Of a DNA stretch of 58,822 nucleotides, positions 18,421-28,005 are shown in pieces. The translations under genes and the position numbers were made by a program. The notes beneath the pieces are model-generated. The model was not told the origin of the DNA. It did not search any database and saw nothing but the letters and a program-made list of their open reading frames with translations. The number at the start of each line of letters is the position of its first letter. Position 1 is the stretch's first letter. The DNA comes from Arcobacter sp. CECT 8985 (GTDB lineage Bacteria; Campylobacterota; Campylobacteria; Campylobacterales; Arcobacteraceae), in NCBI RefSeq assembly GCF_004116495.1, contig NZ_PDKC01000017.1, positions 1-58,822 of the forward strand, in the 5' to 3' direction.

Positions 18421-20667
18421 TTATAGTAGAATTTCTCTATTGCCTTTTGCATTAGCTTCAGATAAAACACCTGTTTTTTCAAGTTGTTCTACAATAGTTG
18501 CAGCTCTGTTATATCCAATTCTTAATTTTCTTTGTATATAGGAGATAGAAGTCTTTTTATCATTGATTACAACTAATTTTGCATCTTCATAAAGCTCATC
18601 AAGTTCTCCTAATTCAACACCAGATGAATCTGAGATATTGGAACTATTTCTATCTTTTACAAAATTCATGTCATATTCAACTTCTCTTTGATCTTTTAAA
18701 AATTCAACAACTTTTTCTATCTCATTTTCCATTGACCAAGGAGCATGAATTCTTACTAAACCTGACACTCCAGGAGGAGTAAATAACATGTCCCCTCTAC
18801 CAAGTAATGATTCTGCTCCTAGTGAGTCTAAAATAATTTTTGAATCTACTTTTTGACCAACTTTATAAGATAATCTACTTGGTAAGTTTGCTTTAATAAG
18901 TCCTGTAACAACATCAACAGAAGGTCTTTGTGTTGCAACAATTAAGTGAATACCACTAGCCCTTGCCATTTGTGCAAGTCTTGCAATTGAATGTTCTACA
19001 TCTTTTCCACTAGTCATCATTAAATCAGCTAATTCATCAATTACTACTACAATATAAGGGAAAGGGTCATACTTCTCTTTTTTTGCTTTTTCATTGTAGT
19101 TTTCGATATTTTTTGTTCTAGTTTGAGACATCAATGTATATCTTCTTTCCATCTCTGCAACCATGTTTGATAATGCATTAATTGCATCTGTTGCTTTTGT
19201 TATAACAGGAGTTAATAAATGAGGAATATCATTATACATAGAAAACTCTAGCATTTTTGGATCAATCATAACTAGTTTCAAATTATCTGGAGAATTTTTA
19301 TATAATAAAGATAAAATCATGGCATTAATACCGACCGATTTTCCAGAACCCGTTGTTCCTGCAATTAATAAGTGAGGTAATTTTTTCAAATCAGTAACAA
19401 AAGGTTTTCCAACAATATCTTTACCTAAAATCATAGTTAAAGGTGATTTTGCATTTTGGAATAATTCACTTTCTAGTAACTCTCTTATATATATTGTCTG
19501 CATATCTTCATTTGGAACTTCAATACCTACAACATCTTTACCAGGAATTGGAGCTTGAATTCTTATTGTTTGTGCTTTTAATGCCATTGCTAAATCATCT
19601 TGCAAATTAAGTATTTTTGATACTTTTACATTAGGTGCAGGCTTGAATTCAAAAGTTGTTACAACTGGACCTGTATATGTTCTTACTACATCTCCATCAA
19701 TTTTAAACATAGATAATTTATCTAATAAATCTCCAATTTTCTTATCTATTACACCTTCAGATACTTTTGATTTTTTCTCTTTAGGAGAAGCTTGAAAAAA
19801 GTTAGTAAGCGGTAATTCAAAGTTTTTGGGTTTTTCAGTTTTCCCTAATTCTATTTCATCTAATAATTTTTTATTTTCTTCTAATTCATCAACTATAATT
19901 CCATGCTGTGTTGCTAAATCTTCAATTGAATTAGCTTCTTGTTCATTACCCTCTTCTTTTACTATTTTAATTGCTTCTTTTACAGAAGACTCATCAATTT
20001 TCTCTTCTTTTACTAATTCTTTTAATTCTTCAATTTTTTCTAAATTATCTAAAGTTGGTTCAATTAATATTTCTGCAGTATCTCCCTGCTCTTTTATAGT
20101 AATTTTTTCTTCTTCAATATTATTTTGCTTTTTTACTCTTTTTGAAGAATTATTACTCTTTTTTAATTTAGCTCTTTTGTTTTGTTGGATTGAAGGCTCT
20201 TTTTTTGGTAAACTTATATTTGGCATTTTAATTTTAAAATCAAAATTATTATCTTCAAATAAAACAGTAAAAGTAATTACAAAACCTACAATTACAAATA
20301 TCCATAAACCAGCATTACCGATAAATGGAGTTAAATCATCAACAATAATTGAACCAATTAAGCCACTATATATTTTAGAATCAACCACCAATGCTTGAAA
20401 AGTCAATGCACTAAATAGTAATAAAACCACAACCATTGTTTTTAAAGAAAAATCTGCATAATCAAAATCCTCTTTAAAATTAATAATATAAAGAGGATAT
20501 AAAAATAAAAATAGATATATATATGAAAGATATCCAAAATATTCATGGGAAATTTCAGCAAAGATATATCCTATCTTTCCAACACTTTGTTGACTAGATG
20601 CAAAAACTGAAAATTCTAAATAAAATATTATAAAAAGTAAAATTAGTGATAAAATTTTCTTAATTAT
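18421..20667 (-). CDS. ftsK: DNA translocase FtsK, probable AUA/AUU start
   Basis: FtsK pumps DNA at the septum and helps dimer resolution at dif. The motor domain has Walker A GTTGSGKSVGIN and VIDELADLMM, and the C-terminal gamma winged helix (about the last 65 residues) has RKLRIGYNRAATIVEQLEKTGVLS. The first in-frame ATG is at 20436, but the frame stays open to 20685. That added part encodes ILSLILLFIIFYLEFSVF and YLSYIYLFLFLYPLYII, two membrane spans that complete the normal four. No ATG, GTG or TTG occurs there. AAGG lies 7 bases before an ATA (20667) and 10 before an ATT (20664), so a rare start is likely. An ATG-only reading would give 671 residues and two spans; the longer one gives 748. 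Confidence 0.9.
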   Translation of the reverse strand: MIKKILSLILLFIIFYLEFSVFASSQQSVGKIGYIFAEISHEYFGYLSYIYLFLFLYPLYIINFKEDFDYADFSLKTMVVVLLLFSALTFQALVVDSKIYSGLIGSIIVDDLTPFIGNAGLWIFVIVGFVITFTVLFEDNNFDFKIKMPNISLPKKEPSIQQNKRAKLKKSNNSSKRVKKQNNIEEEKITIKEQGDTAEILIEPTLDNLEKIEELKELVKEEKIDESSVKEAIKIVKEEGNEQEANSIEDLATQHGIIVDELEENKKLLDEIELGKTEKPKNFELPLTNFFQASPKEKKSKVSEGVIDKKIGDLLDKLSMFKIDGDVVRTYTGPVVTTFEFKPAPNVKVSKILNLQDDLAMALKAQTIRIQAPIPGKDVVGIEVPNEDMQTIYIRELLESELFQNAKSPLTMILGKDIVGKPFVTDLKKLPHLLIAGTTGSGKSVGINAMILSLLYKNSPDNLKLVMIDPKMLEFSMYNDIPHLLTPVITKATDAINALSNMVAEMERRYTLMSQTRTKNIENYNEKAKKEKYDPFPYIVVVIDELADLMMTSGKDVEHSIARLAQMARASGIHLIVATQRPSVDVVTGLIKANLPSRLSYKVGQKVDSKIILDSLGAESLLGRGDMLFTPPGVSGLVRIHAPWSMENEIEKVVEFLKDQREVEYDMNFVKDRNSSNISDSSGVELGELDELYEDAKLVVINDKKTSISYIQRKLRIGYNRAATIVEQLEKTGVLSEANAKGNREILL

Positions 20668-20677
20668 TTTAAAGCCT

Positions 20678-21625
20678 TTATTTCTTTAATAGCATAGCTA
20701 TCTTACCTTGTAATTTAAGCCATGTTCTGTGTTCCATTAGAGGGAAACCTGCCCAGAATTTTTTTGGAGTAGTTATTGATTTTGTAACTCCACCACGTGC
20801 TGCAATTGTAGTAAATGGTGCAATTTCTAAATGTCCAGCTGTTGCACTTTGTCCACCCATAATTACATATTGATTTAATGTTGTAGATCCAGATAATCCT
20901 ACTTGACCAGTAAGTATTGTACCTGTGCCCAATTTACAATTATGTGCAATATGAACTAAATTATCTATTCTAACACCATCTTCTATAATTGTAGATTTAA
21001 ATGCTGCTCTATCAATAGCAGTATTAGCACCAATTTCTACATCATTGCCAATAACAACATTTCCATTTTGATAAATTTTTACATATTTACCATTATTATT
21101 TGCAAATCCAAATCCATCACTACCAATAACTGTTCCTGAATGAATTATACAATCACTACCAATTTTACAATCTCTATATATTGAAACGTTTGGATAAATA
21201 ATTGTATTATCACCTATTTCTACATTATCCCCTATAAAAGAACCTGCCATAATAGTACAATTTTTACCAATTATTGTATCCTTTCCAAGATATACATTTG
21301 GTAAAATTTCAGTATGCTCTCCAATTTTAGGTTCATTTCCTTCTTTTTGAACAAGACTAGGTGCAAAAAACTTACTAGCTTTTGCTAAACATATGTATGG
21401 TTCATCACAAACTAAAGCAATTGTATTTTTTGGAACTTCTGATAAAAAGTCTTCCTTAACAAAAACAGCTGCAGCTTTAGTTTTTGATAAATCATGAGTA
21501 TATTTTTTATTTTCTAAAAAAGTAAGTTCATGTTCATTTGAATCTATTAACGTATTTAAAGAAGTGATTTCTATATCACTTTCACATTCTATATCTAATG
21601 CTTGAGCTATATCTTTTAATTTCAT
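20678..21625 (-). CDS. lpxD: UDP-3-O-acylglucosamine N-acyltransferase LpxD
   Basis: A 315-residue lipid A synthesis enzyme that adds the second acyl chain to UDP-3-O-acyl-glucosamine. The N-terminal uridine-binding domain (about 1-100) is followed by a left-handed beta-helix of hexapeptide repeats (about 100-290), with the catalytic-type His in LVHIAHNCKLG. The C-terminal helix includes WLKLQGKIAMLLKK. It lies upstream of ftsK in the same direction, only about 10 bases before its inferred start. Confidence 0.96.
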   Translation of the reverse strand: MKLKDIAQALDIECESDIEITSLNTLIDSNEHELTFLENKKYTHDLSKTKAAAVFVKEDFLSEVPKNTIALVCDEPYICLAKASKFFAPSLVQKEGNEPKIGEHTEILPNVYLGKDTIIGKNCTIMAGSFIGDNVEIGDNTIIYPNVSIYRDCKIGSDCIIHSGTVIGSDGFGFANNNGKYVKIYQNGNVVIGNDVEIGANTAIDRAAFKSTIIEDGVRIDNLVHIAHNCKLGTGTILTGQVGLSGSTTLNQYVIMGGQSATAGHLEIAPFTTIAARGGVTKSITTPKKFWAGFPLMEHRTWLKLQGKIAMLLKK

Positions 21626-21665
21626 TTATTTTCCTTTCAAGCAAAAGAAGATAGAAGAGAGTCTT

Positions 21666-22166
21666 CTATCTTTCCATTGCAACAACACCACTTTTTACAA
21701 TTTCAAGTGGGTTGAATCTATTTATCATTATATTAGTAAAGTTTGCAATTCTATGTGGTTCATCTGTTGCAGAAATAACAATTGCATCATCTGTAACATT
21801 TTGAATATGTCCATTATAAGCTCTTGCAATAACTTCAACATCACTAATTGGTTGATTTATTGGTATTTTTATTAAAACTGTCTCTTTTTCAATAACACTT
21901 CTATGTTCATTTACTTTTAAAACTGGAATTAATTTATTTAATTGCTTTACAATCTGATCAATAATTCTTTTATCACCAGTTGTAACAATTGTCATTCTTG
22001 AATATTCACTACCTGTTATAGGTGCTACTGTTAAAGAATCTATATTATACCCACGAGCTGAAAAAAGTCCAACAATTCTAGAAAGTGCATTATGCTCATT
22101 AATAACAATAACAGAAATCACTTGTCTTATTGTTTCACTATCATAATAATGATTAAAATTATTCAT
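21666..22166 (-). CDS. ilvN: Acetolactate synthase small regulatory subunit
   Basis: A 166-residue regulatory subunit. The N-terminal ACT domain (about 12-90) has ISVIVINEHNALSRIVGLFSARGYNIDSL, where valine feedback inhibitors bind. The C-terminal domain covers about 95-166. It overlaps the catalytic subunit gene ilvB by 8 bases, so synthesis is coupled. It supports the first committed step to valine, leucine and isoleucine. Its symbol could equally be ilvH. Confidence 0.95.
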   Translation of the reverse strand: MNNFNHYYDSETIRQVISVIVINEHNALSRIVGLFSARGYNIDSLTVAPITGSEYSRMTIVTTGDKRIIDQIVKQLNKLIPVLKVNEHRSVIEKETVLIKIPINQPISDVEVIARAYNGHIQNVTDDAIVISATDEPHRIANFTNIMINRFNPLEIVKSGVVAMER

Positions 22167-23853
22167 TTAAATCTCCTATTAATGTCATTTCATTCAAGGC
22201 ATGTCCATTTGGAACCATAGGAAGTACCTCTTCATTTCTTTCTACAATAACTTCAATCATTGCTGGTCTTTTTTTATCAATTGCATCTTTTAATGCAGCA
22301 TCAAACTCTTCTTTTGTTGTAACTCTATACCCTAATCCACCAAATGACTCAACTAACATTTTAAAATCTGGTTGAATAGTAAGATCTGTTTCTGATAATC
22401 TATTTTCATAAAACATTGTTTGCCATTGTCTTACCATTCCTAAATAATTATTATTTAAAATAATATTTATTACTGGTAAGTTTGATTGAACACAAGTCAT
22501 TAACTCTTGTATATTCATCAAAATTGAACCATCTCCAGAGAAATTAATTGAAATTTTATCTGGATTACCTTTTGCAACACCAATTGCAGCTGGAAGTCCA
22601 AATCCCATAGTCCCTAATCCACCACTAGTAATAAACTGTCTAGGAAAAGAGAAAGGATAAAATTGTGCTGTCCACATTTGATGTTGTCCAACATCAGTTG
22701 AAATAATTGCTTTATCTCCTAAAATTTGTCCTACTCTTTGAATTGGCCATTGTGGCTTAATTACAGTATTTGAATCAATATATCTTAAAGGTTCTTTTTC
22801 TCTATACTCTTTAAGAAGAGCTACCCAATTTGAATAATCATTAAATTCCATATCAGGTAGTGATTCTAACATTCCTTTAACTGTTACTTTCAAATCTCCA
22901 ACTATTGGATAATTAGCTTTTACAAGTTTTTCAATAGAAGCTGGGTCAACATCAACGTGAATTACTTTTGCTTTTGAAGCAAATTCATCAAGTCTTCCTG
23001 TTACCCTATCATCAAATCTTGCTCCTAAAGAAATTAATAAATCAGTTTCATAAGCTGCCATATTTGCAGCATATTCACCATGCATACCTAACATTCCCAT
23101 TAATAAAGGATTATCATGTTCCATAATTCCTCTTGCCATCAATGTTTCAACAACAGGAATATTTGTTTTTTTAGCAAACTCTCTAATTTCATGTCCACAA
23201 TTAGCTAAAACTGCCCCACCACCAACATATAATAAAGGCTTTTTAGCTTTTGAAATAGCTGCCATTGCTTTTTTTAACTGTCTTTTATTATAGTTTACTG
23301 TTGGCTTATATGTTGGTAAATTAACTTCTTTTGGATATTCAAAATTTCCAACTTCTGCTGTAATATCTTTAGGTATATCAATATGTACAGGACCTGGTCT
23401 TCCAGTTCTTGCAATATGAAATGCCTCTTTTATTATTCTAGGTAAATCTTCAATTTTATTTACTAAATAATTATGCTTTGTACAAGGTCTTGAAATACCT
23501 ACTGCATCAATTTCTTGAAAACCATCTGTTCCAATAATTGCAGTTGGTACTTGACCTGAAATAACGACGAGGGGGATAGAATCCATATATGCAGTTGCTA
23601 AACCAGTTACTGCGTTAGTAAAACCTGGTCCACTTGTAACTATTGCAACACCAACTTCTCCTGTTGATCTTGCGTAACCTTCTGCTGCGTGTATAGATGC
23701 TTGTTCATGTCTATTTAAAATATGCTTGAAATAATCTTGCTTATATATTTCATCATAAACATTCATAATAGCGCCTCCAGGATAACCAAACACTGAGTTT
23801 ACCCTTTCTTGGTGTAATGATTCAATAACCATCTTTGCGCCAGTCATTTTCAT
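22159..23853 (-). CDS. ilvB: Acetolactate synthase large catalytic subunit
   Basis: A 564-residue ThDP- and FAD-dependent enzyme. N-terminal pyrimidine domain: FGYPGGAIMNVYDEIY and the catalytic-type Glu in NRHEQASIHAAEGYARSTG. Middle FAD domain: LGARFDDRVTGRL. C-terminal ThDP domain: GDGSILMN ending in LNNNYLGMVRQWQ. It makes acetolactate or acetohydroxybutyrate for branched-chain amino acids. A purine-rich AGGGGGAAAAA precedes the ATG. No leader peptide with runs of Leu/Val/Ile codons was seen upstream. Confidence 0.97.
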   Translation of the reverse strand: MKMTGAKMVIESLHQERVNSVFGYPGGAIMNVYDEIYKQDYFKHILNRHEQASIHAAEGYARSTGEVGVAIVTSGPGFTNAVTGLATAYMDSIPLVVISGQVPTAIIGTDGFQEIDAVGISRPCTKHNYLVNKIEDLPRIIKEAFHIARTGRPGPVHIDIPKDITAEVGNFEYPKEVNLPTYKPTVNYNKRQLKKAMAAISKAKKPLLYVGGGAVLANCGHEIREFAKKTNIPVVETLMARGIMEHDNPLLMGMLGMHGEYAANMAAYETDLLISLGARFDDRVTGRLDEFASKAKVIHVDVDPASIEKLVKANYPIVGDLKVTVKGMLESLPDMEFNDYSNWVALLKEYREKEPLRYIDSNTVIKPQWPIQRVGQILGDKAIISTDVGQHQMWTAQFYPFSFPRQFITSGGLGTMGFGLPAAIGVAKGNPDKISINFSGDGSILMNIQELMTCVQSNLPVINIILNNNYLGMVRQWQTMFYENRLSETDLTIQPDFKMLVESFGGLGYRVTTKEEFDAALKDAIDKKRPAMIEVIVERNEEVLPMVPNGHALNEMTLIGDLNE

Positions 23854-24004
23854 AATTCTTTTTCCCCCTATGTAATTTAAAGATTGTATTGTACAAAAGA
23901 TTTCATTAAATAGGCTTTAATAAGCATATTCTAGCTATTTTTTTATGTACTATTAATATGTTTTATGATAAACTGCACAACTTATAAAAATAGGAGAAAC
24001 TTTT

Positions 24005-24805
24005 ATGGATGTAAATGGTATAAGTAGTAATATATCTAATTTAGACAATTTACAACAACATCAATTACATAAAAGTAATAATGCTCAAAAAATTGCTCCA
24101 ATATCTGATGAAGCACTCTCTTTAAATATAAGTGATTCTTACAATACAAGAAGAGATGAACTTTCAAATTCACTTCAAAGATTTAATGAAGGAATTGCAA
24201 TAAGTAAAATAGCCCAAAATGGTCTAGATAAGCAAACACAGATACTTTCAAATATTAATGATAAACTGCAAAATAAAGAATTTCAAAATAAAAACGAATT
24301 AAAAGAAGATATTTTAAAAGATTTAAAAGATTTTACTTCTATATCTTTAAATACAAAATATAAAAAAGAATCTATTCTTTCAATTGATGATAACTATTAT
24401 AAAGAAAATAATGAAGCATTCCAAATTGAGACAAAAGAAGCAAATTTTGAGATAAATAAAGTAAATACTCCTATAATATCAAATGATTTAGCAAATAGAT
24501 TACAAGAAAGTGATTTAACTAATGAAAAACAATTTGATAACTTTATTCAATCAGTAAATACGAATAAAGAGTATTTACAAAATCTATCAAATAATTTTAA
24601 ACAAACTTCTAAAACAATTGAAGAAAATGCAAAAGATATACTTACAAAACAACATGAAATGGTAACAAATAATCAAACAAATAATGTAAATTTTGGTAAA
24701 GAAGCAAATGATTTTTCAAAAAATAATGTTATAACAAATATGGGATATTTAGCTGTATCTCAAGCTAATATCGTACAAGAACAAAGTGTAAGACTATTAT
24801 CTTAA
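24005..24805 (+). CDS. Flagellin-like protein (FlaC-type candidate)
   Basis: A 266-residue protein, very rich in Asn, Lys and Ser, without a signal peptide. The C-terminal 39 residues (NFGKEANDFSKNNVITNMG ... VRLLS) match the flagellin D0 pattern, an amphipathic helix with FSKxNV, AxSQANxxQxxxxxLL. A helix at about 34-75 (SNSLQRFNEGIAISKIAQNG) resembles the flagellin N-terminal coiled part. It is too short and its middle too irregular for a filament flagellin, so it could be a FlaC-like secreted protein or a filament-associated factor. It stands alone on +, between ilvB and a convergent ppx/gppA gene whose end it overlaps by 9 bases. An AGGAG site precedes the ATG. Confidence 0.6.
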   Translation: MDVNGISSNISNLDNLQQHQLHKSNNAQKIAPISDEALSLNISDSYNTRRDELSNSLQRFNEGIAISKIAQNGLDKQTQILSNINDKLQNKEFQNKNELKEDILKDLKDFTSISLNTKYKKESILSIDDNYYKENNEAFQIETKEANFEINKVNTPIISNDLANRLQESDLTNEKQFDNFIQSVNTNKEYLQNLSNNFKQTSKTIEENAKDILTKQHEMVTNNQTNNVNFGKEANDFSKNNVITNMGYLAVSQANIVQEQSVRLLS

Positions 24806-25705
24806 TAAACACTGATTAATAGCCACACCTTCTCTTAATCCATCATCTAAAACAATTGATTCTTTTTTATTAAGTACTTCAAAGATTGCTTTGTAAATAT
24901 ATACTCCAACTTCAATAAATTCAACTCTTCCTTTACCAACAAGTTTTAATATCTCATTTTCATTGGAGTTGTTAAAAATATCTAAGCAGTCTTGCAAATC
25001 TTTAATTTTAACTTTTGTACCATTTACTTGATCTTTATCATAATGAAAAAAATCTTGTCCTAATTTTATTGCTGCAATTGTTGTAGGAGTTCCTGCTGTT
25101 GCAACAAAATTAAATTTTTCAATATCAATATTAATTTCATTTAAAAAATTTGTTATATCAATTTTTTTCTTTTCAAGATCTTGAATCAATGTATCATGAT
25201 TTGAATGTTTCTGAGTTAAAGTAACAATACCAAAATTAAAACTTTTTGCAAAATATTTATCTTTTGTATTTACTATAATTTCAGTTGAACCACCACCAAT
25301 ATCTAATAATATGAAATTATTTGAGTCTAATTTTTCTCTTTTTAGAGCATATTTAACAGCAAGCAATGTAAGTCTAGCTTCTTCTTCCCCATCAATTATA
25401 GAAAAACGAGCTTTTGTTTCTTTAGTAAAATAATTTAATACTTCTTGTGAATTGTTTGCCATTCTCATAGCTGCTGTTGTAACACATATTGCATTTGCTG
25501 GATCATATCCTAATTTTTCACTTGAATAGTTAATAGCTTGAACAACTCTATCTTGAGCTGCTTGAGATATTTTTCCTGTTTCAACTAAGCCATCAGCCAT
25601 TCCTACAACTTGATTAAATTCTGCAATCGTTTTAAAGTTTAAACAATCATAGACTAAAACCCTAAAAGAGTTTGAGCCTAAATCAATAGCTACTAAATCT
25701 TTCAT
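24797..25705 (-). CDS. Ppx/GppA exopolyphosphatase family protein
   Basis: A 302-residue protein of the ASKHA (actin-like ATPase) fold. AIDLGSNSFRVLVYD (5-19) is the first phosphate loop, and LLDIGGGSTEIIV (about 138-150) the second. It releases phosphate from polyphosphate and/or converts pppGpp to ppGpp; sequence alone does not separate these. It lacks the C-terminal HD-like domain of E. coli Ppx, consistent with its short length. The start overlaps the stop of pssA by 1 base. Confidence 0.9.
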   Translation of the reverse strand: MKDLVAIDLGSNSFRVLVYDCLNFKTIAEFNQVVGMADGLVETGKISQAAQDRVVQAINYSSEKLGYDPANAICVTTAAMRMANNSQEVLNYFTKETKARFSIIDGEEEARLTLLAVKYALKREKLDSNNFILLDIGGGSTEIIVNTKDKYFAKSFNFGIVTLTQKHSNHDTLIQDLEKKKIDITNFLNEINIDIEKFNFVATAGTPTTIAAIKLGQDFFHYDKDQVNGTKVKIKDLQDCLDIFNNSNENEILKLVGKGRVEFIEVGVYIYKAIFEVLNKKESIVLDDGLREGVAINQCLLR

Positions 25706-26262
25706 TATAAGTGAGGTATTTTAATTTTTGAATTTAATAAGTATCCAATTACAATCATTGCAATTAGCACTGCTTCTTCAGAAACAAAGCCTGTCAACCA
25801 AAATAGATACATAGCCCAAAGAAGAATAGCACCAAGTGGTGTTGGAACACCTGTAAAATATTTTTCCACTTCTCCAACATCTGCATCAATATTAAATTGA
25901 ATTAATCTTCTTAATCCTGAAATAATATAATAAATAAATGCAAATGCAACTAAAGGTGTATATAAATCAAACTCTTTACCATCAATAATTGCAAAATAAA
26001 TAAACATCGTAGGTACAATTACAAATGATAAAAAATCTGCAAAAGAGTCTAATTGAACACCAAAATCTGTTGATAAATTATACTTTCTTGCTATCTTACC
26101 ATCTAAGATATCAAATCCACCAGCTAACCATGCAAATAATGCTGCACCAAAAAATTGACCATGTGTTAAAAAATATATTGCCATAATACCTGCAGTAATA
26201 TTAAAAAATGTTACCGTATTTGCTAAATTAAAATGGCTATTTTTATTAAATAAAAAATTCAA
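25705..26262 (-). CDS. pssA: CDP-alcohol phosphatidyltransferase, probable phosphatidylserine synthase
   Basis: A 185-residue integral membrane enzyme. It shows the full CDP-alcohol motif D-G-x2-A-R-x8-G-x3-D-x3-D in ILDGKIARKYNLSTDFGVQLDSFAD (positions about 49-73). Most of the rest is membrane helices. Bacterial PssA of the Gram-positive/epsilon type is the best fit because of GVPTPLGAILLW; at 185 residues it is shorter than many homologues (about 230-250), so the C-terminal helices are reduced. It precedes ppx/gppA with a 1-base overlap. Confidence 0.8.
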   Translation of the reverse strand: MNFLFNKNSHFNLANTVTFFNITAGIMAIYFLTHGQFFGAALFAWLAGGFDILDGKIARKYNLSTDFGVQLDSFADFLSFVIVPTMFIYFAIIDGKEFDLYTPLVAFAFIYYIISGLRRLIQFNIDADVGEVEKYFTGVPTPLGAILLWAMYLFWLTGFVSEEAVLIAMIVIGYLLNSKIKIPHL

Positions 26263-26274
26263 ATTATTATCCTT

Positions 26275-27375
26275 CTATAATGAAAATTGATTTCTTCCGT
26301 TTTGTTTTGATTTGTATAGTTTTTCATCTGCAATTTTATACAACTTATTAGCTGAAATATAGCTATATGGTTGATAAAGAACTGCACCAGTAGAAATAGA
26401 AACCACATCAAGTACTTTACTACCTTTATGCTCTATACCTAAATCAACAATTTTCTTGTTTATATCTTCAAGACATTCAATTAAAATATCTTCATTTGTA
26501 TCAAATAAAACAATACCAAACTCTTCTCCCCCAAGTCTAAAAACATATTCATACTCTTTGTTAAAATAGTTTTTTAACTCTTTTGCAACTGATTTTAAAG
26601 TTTCATCACCTAAATCATGCCCATATGTATCATTATATTGCTTAAAAAAATCAATATCCACCATAATAAAAGCACTTTTCCAATTATTTGCATTTGATAT
26701 AAATGGTAAATTATCAAAAATAGTATCAAAATATTTTCTATTATATAATTTTGTCATTGAATCAGTAATAGATTCTATTTTATATTTTTTATTTAAAATA
26801 GTTAATTGATTATCTTTTTTTATTATCTCATATATTATAAAAGTTATTATAGCAAAACAAAATATAATAATTGCTATTAGATTATAAAATAAATAATCTT
26901 TCATATTTGAATAATCAATCAAAAACTCCCGTCTTTGCTTATATGCTACATCAACTTCGTGCTCTTTTAAAAAATTTATTTGTTTTATAATTACTTCATA
27001 TGCAGCTATTTTATCTATTTTAAAAGAAGTTTTAATTGAACTATTAACATCATTTACAATTTTTCTTTCTTCTTTTGTTTTATATGACTGATAATAACTA
27101 TCCCAATTTTTTATAATAACTGTTTTTTCTGCAGTGATATCACATTTAGCTTTAGTGAGTTTTTTACATTTTATAATTGTTTGATAATTTTTTAAAACTA
27201 TATCTAGAGTAATTAAAGGAACAAAGTTACCAAAATAAATATTATCAATTTGTTTTTTTAATTTGTCAATTTGAGAATTAAATAAAAAGCTTGAACTAAG
27301 TAATGCCAAAATAACAATTGTTACTAATAATACTAGTTTAAATGATATAGATTTAAAAAATTTACTTTTCATCAT
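26275..27375 (-). CDS. Membrane diguanylate cyclase (GGDEF)
   Basis: A 366-residue protein. A membrane span at about 12-32 and a second at about 162-182 enclose a helical periplasmic domain with two Cys (KCKKLTKAKC). The C-terminal GGDEF domain (about 200-366) starts with DSMTKLYNRKYFD and has the active-site form GGEEF, which is catalytically competent. No RxxD inhibitory site sits the expected five residues before it. It should make cyclic di-GMP in response to a periplasmic or envelope signal. It lies 12 bases upstream of pssA. Confidence 0.92.
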   Translation of the reverse strand: MMKSKFFKSISFKLVLLVTIVILALLSSSFLFNSQIDKLKKQIDNIYFGNFVPLITLDIVLKNYQTIIKCKKLTKAKCDITAEKTVIIKNWDSYYQSYKTKEERKIVNDVNSSIKTSFKIDKIAAYEVIIKQINFLKEHEVDVAYKQRREFLIDYSNMKDYLFYNLIAIIIFCFAIITFIIYEIIKKDNQLTILNKKYKIESITDSMTKLYNRKYFDTIFDNLPFISNANNWKSAFIMVDIDFFKQYNDTYGHDLGDETLKSVAKELKNYFNKEYEYVFRLGGEEFGIVLFDTNEDILIECLEDINKKIVDLGIEHKGSKVLDVVSISTGAVLYQPYSYISANKLYKIADEKLYKSKQNGRNQFSL

Positions 27376-27495
27376 ATTATTATACCAAAATAAATTTAAT
27401 AATTATTTACAATTATACTTCTTTTCTTATGTTCTTTTTACTTTACAAAAGAAAATTTATATGATAGAATTTAGAAAAATAAAAAAGAGTTCATT

Positions 27496-28005
27496 ATGTT
27501 AATAAATGATAATTTAACAACATCAACTATTTATCAACAAATTGCTCAAAAAAAAGCTGAATTATCAAGTCTAGATAAAAAAGACTTGCAAAAGTCTGCT
27601 TTTGAGAAAAGTGACACTGTCAATATTAGTGACACTAAATATGATGAAAATGATTATGCAAGGGTACTAAATAAATTTAAAAATTTAGACTCTGACATAA
27701 GAGCACATGAACAAACGCATGCTTCTTTAGCAAATACAAGAGGAGCCATCAATTACAATTATCAAGTAGGACCAGATGGTAAATTATATGCAACAGGTGG
27801 ACATGTAAGATTAGATACATCTCTTCCACAAGATGAAGATGCTGCAATGGCAAAATTAGAAAAAATAAAAAAAGCAGCAAGTGGTCCAGATGGATTAAGT
27901 GCAGCAGATGCAAGTATTACAAGAGCAGCAAATTTAAATAAAATGCTTATTTTAAGTAGACAAGGAGAATCCCATGAGAATAGATCAAATGTCGAACAAT
28001 CTTAA
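27496..28005 (+). CDS. Putative metalloprotease (SprA-related / CJM1_0395 family)
   Basis: A 169-residue protein with a zinc-protease-type motif HEQTH (71-75) followed by the conserved block YNYQVGPDGKLYATGGHVRLD and a helical C-terminal part with GLSAADASITRAANLNKM. This matches the SprA-related family found next to flagellar or surface genes in Campylobacterota; the substrate is unknown. There is no signal peptide. The first 60 residues are polar and could be an export signal (inference). The next gene starts inside its last 32 bases in another frame. Upstream, TATGATAGAAT gives a -10-like element. Confidence 0.75.
   Translation: MLINDNLTTSTIYQQIAQKKAELSSLDKKDLQKSAFEKSDTVNISDTKYDENDYARVLNKFKNLDSDIRAHEQTHASLANTRGAINYNYQVGPDGKLYATGGHVRLDTSLPQDEDAAMAKLEKIKKAASGPDGLSAADASITRAANLNKMLILSRQGESHENRSNVEQS

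Noticed and set aside
20437-20690. ftsK as a frameshifted pseudogene
   Set aside because: The frame is intact through all motor and gamma motifs and the added N-terminal spans are in frame; only the start codon is unusual.
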